Assembly (NCBI GenBank): GCA_043763605.1
Contig: JAYULM010000543.1
Coordinates: forward strand, 1 to 24,020
Direction of reading: 5' to 3'
DNA: 24,020 nt
DNA from: JACMIU01 sp043763605
GTDB taxonomy: Bacteria > Armatimonadota > Armatimonadia > Armatimonadales > Armatimonadaceae
Shown: piece after piece, positions 7,377 to 13,476 of the stretch
How the letters are laid out: each line of letters begins with the position of its first letter
Position numbering within the stretch: position 1 is the stretch's first letter
The notes under the pieces: generated by a model
Seen by the model: the letters and a program-made list of their open reading frames with translations, nothing else
Database searches by the model: none
Told to the model about the DNA's origin: nothing
Position numbers and translations under genes: made by a program

Positions 7377-7449
7377 GTGCCGCGACAGGAATCGAACCTG
7401 TGATCTTCGGTTTATGAGACCGACGTGTTAACCGCTACACCACGCGACA
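7377..7449 (-). tRNA. tRNA-Met (anticodon CAT), elongator-like
   Basis: Acceptor TGTCGCG pairs with CGCGGCA (U1-A72, one G-U pair). The D-stem is GTGT/ACAC, the anticodon stem TCGGT/ACCGA around loop CTCATAA (anticodon CAT), and the T-arm ACAGG-TTCGATT-CCTGT. The three consecutive G-C pairs of an initiator anticodon stem are absent, so it is read as an elongator; tRNA-Ile with lysidine cannot be excluded. The base at position 73 is C rather than the usual A. CCA is not encoded. Confidence 0.88.
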
Positions 7450-7456
7450 GAGGGGG

Positions 7457-7548
7457 TTAGTGGTTAGTGGACAGTGATCAGAAAAGTAGTCGTTTCCGCG
7501 AACGAGACGGCTTCTACTGACCACTGATCACTGTCCACTAACCACTAA
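7457..7548. repeat. Perfect 25-bp inverted repeat of heptad units between tRNA-Met and tRNA-Pro
   Basis: The arms at 7457-7481 and 7524-7548 are exact complements. Each arm is made of 7-bp units of type GNNYAGT (GGTTAGT twice, then GGACAGT). The 42-nt loop holds an inner TCGTT/AACGA stem and a GTAG/CTAC pair. It fills nearly the whole tRNA spacer, leaving 7 nt on the Met side and 5 nt on the Pro side. Confidence 0.9.
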
Positions 7549-7553
7549 TCAAA

Positions 7554-7624
7554 TCGGAATGGCTGGAATCGAACCAGCGTCGCCTGTGCCCAAGACAGGG
7601 GTTATGCCACTTCACTACATCCCG
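7554..7624 (-). tRNA. tRNA-Pro (anticodon TGG)
   Basis: Acceptor CGGGATG pairs with CATTCCG (one G-U), discriminator A. Anticodon stem CCTGT/ACAGG closes loop CTTGGGC, giving anticodon TGG. T-arm GCTGG-TTCGATT-CCAGC. The D-arm is short with weak pairing. CCA is not encoded. It is flanked on both sides by heptad inverted repeats. Confidence 0.94.
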
Positions 7625-7626
7625 AG

Positions 7627-7728
7627 GGTCAGTGGTCAGTGTGTAGTGAACAGTGGTCAGTAAAGACGAGCGAGAGGTACCGCGCCCCCCTGAACTGACC
7701 ACTGACCACTACACACTGACCACTCACC
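7627..7728. repeat. 35-bp inverted repeat of heptad units between tRNA-Pro and tRNA-Trp
   Basis: The arms at 7627-7661 and 7694-7728 pair at 32 of 35 positions. Each arm is five 7-bp units: GGTCAGT, GGTCAGT, GTGTAGT, GAACAGT, GGTCAGT on the left, with the matching units on the right. It has the same unit design as the repeat at 7457-7548 but different unit sequences. Loop 7662-7693 shows no clear structure. Confidence 0.88.
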
Positions 7729-7732
7729 ACGA

Positions 7733-7806
7733 CAGGGGCAACAGGATTCGAACCTGCAACCGGTGGGTTTGGAATCCACTGCGCTACCGGGTTGCGCCAC
7801 GCCCCT
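7733..7806 (-). tRNA. tRNA-Trp (anticodon CCA)
   Basis: Acceptor AGGGGCG pairs with TGCCCCT, with discriminator G as expected for Trp. D-stem GCGC/GCGC. Anticodon stem GTGGA/CCCAC (A31-C39 mismatch at the base of the loop) closes TTCCAAA, anticodon CCA. T-arm GCAGG-TTCGAAT-CCTGT. CCA is not encoded. First gene of the array in transcription order. Confidence 0.94.
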
Positions 7807-7815
7807 ATGAAATAC

Positions 7816-7865
7816 AAAAACAAAAACGGTCCGTTCGACGTAACTGTTGTACGTCCCGGACCGTT
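7816..7865 (-). terminator. Rho-independent terminator on the minus strand
   Basis: AACGGTCCG (7825-7833) pairs with CGGACCGTT (7857-7865), and inside it GACGTA (7837-7842) pairs with TACGTC (7850-7855). On the minus strand the stem is followed by TTTTTGTTTTTG. It would end transcripts coming from the AraC side and isolate the tRNA array, whose first gene begins 10 nt after the T-tract. A role in the tRNA leader is the alternative. Confidence 0.7.
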
Positions 7866-7891
7866 GGATAAGGAAAATCGCGTTGCTTGTG

Positions 7892-8035
7892 TTACGCTAC
7901 TTTCGCTTCCTCCCACCTGTCCGGCGACGCGGCATAAACTGCCACGGCTGGGGTTGCCACGGCGTAAACGGCGTCATTATCGGGTTTGGAGTTTGTGTAA
8001 ACATGGTTTGAAATCGTTGTTCCTACGCGTACCAT
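7892..8035 (-). CDS. Possible micro-ORF (47 aa) before a terminator; doubtful
   Basis: Between araC-type gene and terminator, the minus strand has a 47-residue ATG frame (starting MVRVGTTISN, ending WEEAKVA). A different frame at 7897-8004 gives 35 residues, starting MFTQTPNPIMTPF with a basic RRRTGGRKRK end. Both stop just before the terminator at 7816-7865. Neither has a good Shine-Dalgarno, and an internally repetitive DNA stretch (gccgtttacgccgtgg, then accccagccgtggcag) could create either by chance. I recognise no family. The stretch may instead be a small RNA or an untranslated tail. Confidence 0.2.
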   Translation of the reverse strand: MVRVGTTISNHVYTNSKPDNDAVYAVATPAVAVYAASPDRWEEAKVA

Positions 8036-8092
8036 ATCGCGGCACGATATGACGTTGCTAAAAGAGTCGGCGGAAATTTTTTCGCAACGTCA
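8033..8092. repeat. Two abutting inverted repeats at the AraC-type gene stop
   Basis: TGACGTTGC (8050-8058) and GCAACGTCA (8084-8092) are perfect arms around a 25-nt loop; the right arm includes the regulator stop codon. CATATCG (8033-8039) and CGATATG (8045-8051) form a second hairpin. No T-tract follows on the minus strand, so a 3'-UTR stability structure is as likely as a terminator. Confidence 0.5.
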
Positions 8093-8929
8093 TCCCCCGC
8101 TCCGCCGGAAATCCCTCGGACTCTGACCGGTATGCTTTTTGAAACGGAGCGTGAAATAGAACGGGGAGGCGAACCCGATCTCCTCCGCGATGGCGGTTAT
8201 GGAGCGGTTGGTCAGCGTCAGGAGTTGCCGCGCGCGCTGGAGGCGTTCCTCTTCCTGGAATTGTCCCGGTGTGCGCCCGGTCTGCGCCTTGAACAGATGG
8301 GAAAGCCGCGAAGGAGACAGGTTGACCGCCCGGGCGAGTTTGTCGAGCAAGATCGGTTCCGCGAGGCGTTCCCCGCGTAGCAGTTCCATCACCTTGAACA
8401 CCCGTTCGTCGAACCGCGCCCGCGCGGAAGCGAGCGGGTTCGCGGCGTCGCAATGCAGGAGCGCGGCTTCGAGGGCGTTCATGGCGAACTCGGCGCGTCG
8501 CGGCAGACCGCCGGTCGCGTAGCGATCCATCGCGTCGAGCGCGGCTTCCACGGCGGCGCGTTCCGGCGTCGATTCGCCGAGCGATAGACGGGCGATTCCG
8601 GGTGCGACTGACGGCAAGCCGGTGATCCATTCCTGCCAGAACGGGCGCGGCAGGAAATGTGCCCACAGTAGCCCCCACTGCCCCGCCCCCCGCGCCGTCG
8701 CGTAATCGTGCGGGGTGCCCGGTCGGACAATCACCAGGTCGCCGGGGACCGTTGTCACCTCGCCGTGGCTATGCCCGAACCGTCCACCCCCGCCGACCGT
8801 CAGGATAAGCAGGTAATCTCTTGTGCCTTTCGGTCTCCAGACGTTGTAAGTCGGTGTTTCGATGAATCGCCCGGTGATGAGCGGATTTACCTGCGGGGCG
8901 TTCGTAACGATGCGTTCGGGCATAGCCAT
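8090..8929 (-). CDS. AraC-family transcriptional regulator
   Basis: A 279-residue regulator with an N-terminal cupin-type sensor fold (about 20-95; GHSHGE, PGDLVIVRPGTPH) and a C-terminal AraC double helix-turn-helix (about 175-275). The first helix pair is LDKLARAVNLSPSRLSHLFK. The signature second half is ITAIAEEIGFASPFYFTLRFKKHTGQSPRDFR (quoted in two parts: ITAIAEEIGFASPFYF, then FKKHTGQSP). It probably senses a sugar or related metabolite and acts as a DNA-binding activator. It is divergent from the PhyH-type dioxygenase gene (147 bp between starts), the likely target. A TATAAC box at 8932-8937 lies 8 nt before a second ATG (8923), so a leaderless start at 8923 is an alternative; no Shine-Dalgarno is seen for either. 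Complete and without odd features. Confidence 0.93.
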   Translation of the reverse strand: MAMPERIVTNAPQVNPLITGRFIETPTYNVWRPKGTRDYLLILTVGGGGRFGHSHGEVTTVPGDLVIVRPGTPHDYATARGAGQWGLLWAHFLPRPFWQEWITGLPSVAPGIARLSLGESTPERAAVEAALDAMDRYATGGLPRRAEFAMNALEAALLHCDAANPLASARARFDERVFKVMELLRGERLAEPILLDKLARAVNLSPSRLSHLFKAQTGRTPGQFQEEERLQRARQLLTLTNRSITAIAEEIGFASPFYFTLRFKKHTGQSPRDFRRSGG

Positions 8930-8931
8930 AT

Positions 8932-8937
8932 GTTATA
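8932..8937 (-). promoter_or_regulatory. -10 box (TATAAC) for the AraC-type gene
   Basis: On the minus strand TATAAC is followed by 8 nt and then ATG at 8923. This matches the short spacing at other genes of the window lacking Shine-Dalgarno sequences. Confidence 0.4.
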
Positions 8938-9004
8938 GGTTTTTAGCGGTTCGTGCGATGGATCGGGGAACTGTTTTAGCGTATCCTTATGACAGAAGTG
9001 CGGA

Positions 9005-9052
9005 CGTTTCGACTCGTTCGGGGAATTTTAATCCACAGAACGAGTCGAGACG
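9005..9052 (+). promoter_or_regulatory. Leader hairpin before the dioxygenase gene
   Basis: CGTTTCGACTCGTTC (9005-9019) and GAACGAGTCGAGACG (9038-9052) pair at 14 of 15 positions, the exception being a G-T pair, around an 18-nt loop. It lies between the divergent starts and ends 24 nt before the ATG, so it may be an operator for the AraC-type protein or an RNA hairpin in the 5' leader. Confidence 0.5.
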
Positions 9053-9076
9053 CCCACAAAAGAAAGGTTTTATGCA

Positions 9077-9919
9077 ATGACGACGCAACCGATGACGAAC
9101 CTCACGCCCGAAAATCTGGCGAAGATGGCGACCGAGTTCGGGGAGAATGGCTACACCGTGGTACGCGGCGTGTTCGACGCAGACGAGATCGCCGAGATCC
9201 GGGACACGTTTATGGAGCAGGCGAAGAACGGTCCGGTGGACGGTCTGAGCGAAAAACTGCACGTGGCGAAAGACGAAAACGATCCGCTGAAGTTTTATCC
9301 GCGCATGATGCACCCGCACCTGCACACCGATAAACTGGTCGGTCCTATTTCGATGAAGTACATGCTGGACGCGCGGATACATGATCTGTTAGCGGCGTTC
9401 ATGCACGAAGAACCGGCGGCGGCGCAAAGCATGTTCTACTTCAAACCGGCGGGGGCGCGCGGGCAGGACCTGCACCAGGATAACTTCTATCTGCGCGTCG
9501 CGCCGGACACCTGCTATGCGGCGTGGGTCGCGGTGGACGATGCCGACGAGGAAAACGGAACGATGATGGTAGTGCCCGGTTCGCAAGAGTTGCAAATCTT
9601 CTGCCCGCAAAAATCGGACGCGAAGATTTCGTTCACCGACGCGTATGTGCCGGTGCCGGATGGTCTCGAAGCGGTCCCACTCCACTTGAAAGCGGGTGAC
9701 GTGTTGTTCTTCAACGGCTCGGTGATTCACGGTTCCTACCCGAACCGGAGCGCGGATCGGTTCCGACGCGCGTTCATCTGCCATTATCTGCCCGCGAACA
9801 GCACGGAGTTGTCGCCGAGTTATCCGTCGATGGCGTTCACCGGCGAGCGGATCAAGTTCGGCGCGGCGACCGGCGGCGGCGCGTGCGGCAATCAGTTCGA
9901 AGCGGCTCCGGTGCATTAA
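9077..9919 (+). CDS. Phytanoyl-CoA dioxygenase (PhyH) family Fe(II)/2-oxoglutarate oxygenase
   Basis: A 280-residue cytoplasmic non-haem iron oxygenase. The 2-His-1-carboxylate triad is visible: H133 and D135 in LHQDNFYL and H218 in GSVIHGSYPN, with an Arg about 10 residues on (R228/R230) for 2-oxoglutarate binding. The N-terminal FGENGYTVVRGVFDADEI is typical of PhyH-like proteins. The substrate is unknown; bacterial members act on small metabolites, not necessarily phytanoyl-CoA. AAAGG lies about 11 nt before ATG 9077. It is divergent from an AraC regulator that probably controls it. Its TAA overlaps the stop of the convergent DUF2156 gene by 3-4 nt. Complete and apparently functional. Confidence 0.9.
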   Translation: MTTQPMTNLTPENLAKMATEFGENGYTVVRGVFDADEIAEIRDTFMEQAKNGPVDGLSEKLHVAKDENDPLKFYPRMMHPHLHTDKLVGPISMKYMLDARIHDLLAAFMHEEPAAAQSMFYFKPAGARGQDLHQDNFYLRVAPDTCYAAWVAVDDADEENGTMMVVPGSQELQIFCPQKSDAKISFTDAYVPVPDGLEAVPLHLKAGDVLFFNGSVIHGSYPNRSADRFRRAFICHYLPANSTELSPSYPSMAFTGERIKFGAATGGGACGNQFEAAPVH

Positions 9920-10975
9920 TCCGTGGGTCGCGACCGACGGGACCACTCGTCACAGATCGCCCTGCCCGCGCCACGCAATAGCATGGACGCGGGCGAGCGG
10001 TCGGAGAACGCATCCGCGACAGCGTACAGGGTCCGTACGGAAAAATGCCGCTCTTTGGAAACCGCGTAGATCGGCTCCCAATCGTCGGGGTTGAACTTCA
10101 TTTTGAACGCCTCCAAGCCCGCGAAGTTATAAAACCGCCGCCCGTGCGCCCGCACCCACGCGATCAGGAGACGTAGCCAGAGCGGGTTGCGGTATGCGGG
10201 GTCCGCATGGTGCGACGACAGCGGTACCAGTCCCATCGTCACGTATTCCGCGCCGCTCGCGGCGAGGGCACGGACTGCGTTATCCACGAGCAGTTCTACC
10301 GTGCCGTTCGGGGCGTTCGCGCCGCGCACGAACTGCTCCGTCAGCCAGCCGTTACGCGCCGGGACCGGTGCCGCGTTAAGAAAGCCGACCGGGACGCCGC
10401 CTCGCTCGGCGACGAAGATCCGCTTGTCGCGCAGGTGGGACAGTGTTTGCGGCTCGACCAGAAAATGAAGCGAGGGTATCGGTTTGTTCGCCAGCCATTC
10501 GCCCAGAACCCGACGCAGTTCCGGCGACGATTCGGCGTCGCGCACACTCCACTCCCGAACAACGACGCCTTTGTTTCGCGCCCGCGCGAGTTGCGCCCGC
10601 AACGACGCGCGCATGTCGCCGTGTGTAGCCCATTGCTGCGGGTTCCAGACCGGTTGCGCGCCCAGCACAATCGTGCTGTGATCGGGGCGGCGCGATAACC
10701 GCTCGAACAATCGCCCGGCGGCACCGAAGTACGCGGGACTCTCCCGGCATTTCGCGCAGTCGTTCCTCCGAACAGACCGGTGCCCCGGCGACCACGCGCT
10801 TCCCGCACCGCCGCATGTACCCGATCACCGCGTCGCCGCTTCGCGAAAACCAGTGCTCCATACCGGGGTTCACGATCTGGTACGCGGTCACGTTCCAGGC
10901 GTGGCGTTTCAGGAGCGCGTACACGCGGTCGGTATCGGCGGCAGTCACGAGGGAAGCATACCCGGCTTGTGGCAC
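9916..10975 (-). pseudogene. DUF2156 (MprF C-terminal-like) protein, frameshifted
   Basis: Related to the cytoplasmic catalytic domain of MprF, which moves aminoacyl groups from tRNA to phosphatidylglycerol; stand-alone members are of unclear substrate. The N-terminal part (AWNVTAYQIVNPGMEHWF, then RVVAGAPVCSEERLRE) is in one frame and the rest (YFGAAGRLFERL, VWNPQQW, ARNKGV, FYNFAGLEAFKMKFNP) in another. Frames change near 10725-10755. About a dozen residues normally lying between the two motifs also seem to be missing, so a small deletion not divisible by three is more likely than a sequencing slip. The start is taken as GTG 10975, 5 nt after the SPOR gene stop, which implies one operon; GTG 10948 is an alternative. 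The 3' end overlaps the dioxygenase stop. Confidence 0.75.
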
Positions 10976-10979
10976 ACCG

Positions 10980-11840
10980 CTAATTGCGCGAAACGGTCGT
11001 CCTGAACCCCTTCGCTTCGACCTCGCGGGCGAATTCGCGCGCGGTCTTCTCGCTCTTGTAGGCGGCGACTTGCAAGCGGTAGACCACTTTGCCATCGATC
11101 ACATCGGTCGCCATGGCGGTTTCGTAGCCCGCCGCCTTGAGTTCAGCGGCGCGCGCTTCGGCGTTCCCCTTGCCCTCGAACGTGCCGACGCGCACCCTGT
11201 AGAGGGGGCCGCCGAACACGGTTGTTGCCGCTGGGGGCGCGGTCATGCCCTTATCTTCCGGGTCCTCGGGCGTCGCCGGGATAGGCGAGGGCGATGGGCG
11301 GGGTGTGGGCGTCGGTTCGACCTTCGGCGTCGGCGCGATGTCGTCGCCGCCCGGGTCCGCCGTCGGCGTTTCTACCGGTGCCTGCTTCTCTGGCAGGTCG
11401 TCCAGGTCAGGGGCGGCACTGGTCGCAGTGGGGGACGGCGACGCCGTGTTTTCCATCGCCTCCAGGGCGGCGAGACGCTTCGCTTCTTCCTCCGCTTTCT
11501 TCTTCGCCTCGGCGTCTGCTTTCTTCTTCGCTTCTTCCTCCGCTTTTTTGCGCTTCGCTTCCAACACTGCCGTGTTGTCGATGATCGTTAGCGTGCCCTT
11601 CGGAGCCAGTTGTGTGCCGTCGGGGACAACGGTCGGGGCGACAGCGACCTTCCCGGCGGGGTTGGAAGCGTTGGCTCCCGCACCGTCGAATCGCTTGCCG
11701 AGCACGAAGTAGCCGACCAGGAAGCAGAGCACGATGAACACGCCGACGCCGATGACCAGTTTCAGGTCGGCGGGGTCGCTGTCGCTGTTATTACTCGCGG
11801 GCGCGGGGGGCTTGGCACGATTGTTGTAGTTGCTTGCCAT
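10980..11840 (-). CDS. SPOR-domain membrane protein
   Basis: A 286-residue single-pass inner-membrane protein. A short cytoplasmic N-terminus is followed by a transmembrane helix (about 27-48, LKLVIGVGVFIVLCFLVGYF). Next come a Lys/Glu/Ala-rich helix, probably coiled coil (about 93-130, repeated AEEEAKKK), and a Pro/Thr/Ser-rich linker (about 132-205). A C-terminal SPOR domain (about 212-284) has two RVRVGTF/YRLQVAAY-type repeats. SPOR domains bind denuded septal peptidoglycan, so a role at the division site or in envelope remodelling is likely. ATG 11840 is the only good start; GGAAACGAG upstream is a weak ribosome site. It is followed after 4 nt by the DUF2156 remnant. Confidence 0.92.
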   Translation of the reverse strand: MASNYNNRAKPPAPASNNSDSDPADLKLVIGVGVFIVLCFLVGYFVLGKRFDGAGANASNPAGKVAVAPTVVPDGTQLAPKGTLTIIDNTAVLEAKRKKAEEEAKKKADAEAKKKAEEEAKRLAALEAMENTASPSPTATSAAPDLDDLPEKQAPVETPTADPGGDDIAPTPKVEPTPTPRPSPSPIPATPEDPEDKGMTAPPAATTVFGGPLYRVRVGTFEGKGNAEARAAELKAAGYETAMATDVIDGKVVYRLQVAAYKSEKTAREFAREVEAKGFRTTVSRN

Positions 11841-11862
11841 AAATCACTCGTTTCCGGGCGGC

Positions 11863-11879
11863 GGGATACCGGGTATCCC
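11863..11879. promoter_or_regulatory. Perfect 8-1-8 palindrome upstream of the SPOR gene
   Basis: GGGATACC (11863-11870), G, GGTATCCC (11872-11879) form a perfect 17-bp dyad 23 bp upstream of the SPOR start, in the gap after the kinase. It is compatible with an operator or a short hairpin in the leader. Confidence 0.4.
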
Positions 11880-11924
11880 CGTCGCGAAATCGTCCCCGTC
11901 GGTCGCGGGGAATCCTATACTATG

Positions 11925-12860
11925 TCAGACCGCCTCCGCGCCGATTCGCTTCGTTTTTCCGCAGGTGCCGAGCGCGAGTCGGACCGCACCGGCGGCGGGC
12001 GGGGGCGGGTTGGGCGCGACGACCGCGCCGGGGTAGCGGCGTCGCAGGGCGGTAAGGAACGCCTGCTCCAACGCTTCGCCGCCCGCTTTCCATACGCCGC
12101 CTGCCGCCCCGAATGTTACCGTATCCCGGTCGGTGAAAGCGAGCCGGTTCGCGGTCGCGCCCGCCAGCGATGCCAGCCAGCCGCCCGCCCCGATGAACAA
12201 GCCGCGCGCCTCGCCGTCGTCGCTACTACCTTCGCACAGACGCGAAAGGAGCGGGAGCAGGAACCCGCGCCCCGCCCCGCCTTCCTCGCCCGCCCGGCGG
12301 CGCGCTTCCGCCGCCAGCGTCGATGGTTCGGTTGTCGCCAGTTCCGCGCAGACCGCGCGCGTGAGCGGGGTCGCTACCGCCTGTCCGTCAAGCGCGCGCA
12401 ATGTCCGGCGCACCATTTCGGTGGTCAGCCACGCCCCGCTACCCTCGTCGCCCCACTCCCAGCCGCGCCCGCCGCATCGAGCCGATGTGCCGTTCGCGGC
12501 GTTCTCGCCGTACGCGACGCTGCCGGTCCCGGCGACGACGACTACCCCGTTCCCGGTCGGCACGGCGGCGTGGAACGCGATCACGTAGTCCGGCACGACT
12601 GCCACCCGCGCGTCCGGGAACCGCGCCCGCAGGAACCGCTCCCAAGTGTCCGGGACGCCGTTTCGGGTGTACTTGGTAACGCCCGCGCACACGGACACGA
12701 CCGGATGCGGCAGGGGCGGGATCAGGTCGCGCGGCGGCTCGCCGGACGCGCCCGCGTTGCCGGTCAGCGGTTCGCCGACCGGTTCGCCCGTCGCCGCGTC
12801 CGCGAACCACGCCCGGACGCTGGTCCCGCCCGCGTCGATGCCGACTACTACCGATTTCAT
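11925..12860 (-). CDS. BadF/BadG/BcrA/BcrD-type ATPase, N-acetylglucosamine kinase-like
   Basis: A 311-residue member of the ASKHA (actin/sugar kinase) fold. It has the phosphate-1 loop GIDAGGTSVRAW (7-18), phosphate-2 motif VVAGTGSVAYG (108-118) and GRGWEWGDEGSGAWL (131-145), the last being typical of GlcNAc kinases of the BadF family. A C-terminal GAGGWLASLAG (224-234) gives the adenosine motif. It probably phosphorylates an amino sugar entering central metabolism or cell-wall recycling, which suits the SPOR gene downstream. ATG 12860 is chosen: a TACAAT box lies 10 nt upstream, suggesting a leaderless message, and ATG 12872 overlaps that box. Open frame up to 13103 is not family-like. No damage seen. 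Confidence 0.9.
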   Translation of the reverse strand: MKSVVVGIDAGGTSVRAWFADAATGEPVGEPLTGNAGASGEPPRDLIPPLPHPVVSVCAGVTKYTRNGVPDTWERFLRARFPDARVAVVPDYVIAFHAAVPTGNGVVVVAGTGSVAYGENAANGTSARCGGRGWEWGDEGSGAWLTTEMVRRTLRALDGQAVATPLTRAVCAELATTEPSTLAAEARRRAGEEGGAGRGFLLPLLSRLCEGSSDDGEARGLFIGAGGWLASLAGATANRLAFTDRDTVTFGAAGGVWKAGGEALEQAFLTALRRRYPGAVVAPNPPPPAAGAVRLALGTCGKTKRIGAEAV

Positions 12861-12870
12861 ACGTGCGTTC

Positions 12871-12876
12871 ATTGTA
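12871..12876 (-). promoter_or_regulatory. -10 box (TACAAT) for the sugar-kinase gene
   Basis: Minus-strand TACAAT followed by 10 nt and ATG 12860, without a Shine-Dalgarno between. This fits a leaderless or near-leaderless transcript. Confidence 0.45.
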
Positions 12877-12902
12877 CCGGAAACGGCGGGGTTCGGAAGA
12901 CT

Positions 12903-12972
12903 CGTGGTTCGAGGTTTTGTCGGCGCATTCGTGGTTCGGTGTAACCCGTGGTTCGGGGGATTCCAATCCCCC
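12903..12972. repeat. Three CGTGGTTCG direct repeats and an 8-2-8 palindrome
   Basis: CGTGGTTCG occurs at 12903-12911, 12930-12938 and 12947-12955. The last copy runs into GGGGGATT-CC-AATCCCCC (12955-12972), a perfect dyad. The cluster lies between the divergent kinase gene and the truncated exported-protein gene, so it may be a control region or low-complexity repeat debris. Confidence 0.5.
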
Positions 12973-13047
12973 GACGAGGACGTACCCGAACCATTACGCA
13001 GGAAATCCGCCCCCCCGAGGCGAACAAAGAAGCAAGGAAGCCATAGG

Positions 13048-13410
13048 ATGCGTTCATCCTCGATTGTCATCATTGCACTCATCGCCGCCGCTGCCGCTGG
13101 CATCGTCGCCCCGCGCGGTTTCGCGCAAACCCCGCCGCCGCCGCTGGACGCGAAACCGGCACCCGCCCAGCCCGCGAAAAAAGCCGCCCTGAAAAGCGCG
13201 GTGCTGATACTGCCGCTCCAAGCCGGGGCGGGGATCGATAAAACGAAGGGCGAAGAGTGGCTTGGCTACGCCGTGTCGCAGATCCTGTGGCACGCCACAC
13301 TCCCCGACGGTCGCCTCGCCGAACCGAAACCGGGCATGAGTTGGGAGGCGAAAAACAACAAAATCCTCTACGGAGATGGAGACGGCTTGCGGAGATATAT
13401 AGGTGCCTGA
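13048..13410 (+). pseudogene. Exported TolB-N/FlgO-like protein, truncated
   Basis: A 120-residue product. The N-terminal signal peptide is MRSSSIVIIALIAAAAAG, with likely cleavage after GFAQ or nearby. A Pro-rich linker follows, then AVLILPLQAGAG and KGEEWLGYAVSQILW, which resemble the start of the TolB-N/FlgO-type fold (first strand, then a helix with EWLG). The frame ends at DGLRRYIGA, just where such domains continue with a YIGA-D-Y-V-(L/V)-x-G strand, and only 66 bp remain before guaB3. The gene therefore looks 3'-truncated. AGGA lies about 10 nt before ATG 13048. Its original partner and function are unknown; family resemblance is from memory and moderate. Confidence 0.6.
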
Positions 13411-13476
13411 CGCGCCGCTTGTTATCCGCCTCGCCAACCGATATATTAAAACGAAAAATCGGAGGGATTTTTCATT

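Noticed and set aside
7457..7728. CRISPR-like array in the tRNA region because of the many short repeats
   Set aside because: Units are 7 bp without spacers, arranged as inverted arms, and no cas genes are present.
10815..11591. Plus-strand frame of 258 codons opposite the SPOR gene
   Set aside because: The Arg/Leu/Phe-rich tail is the antisense of the Lys/Glu/Ala coiled coil; the SPOR domain on the minus strand is convincing.
12873..13103. Upstream extension of the sugar-kinase frame
   Set aside because: It crosses the divergent regulatory interval and the start of the exported-protein gene and has no kinase-like sequence; ATG 12860 with a TACAAT box fits better.
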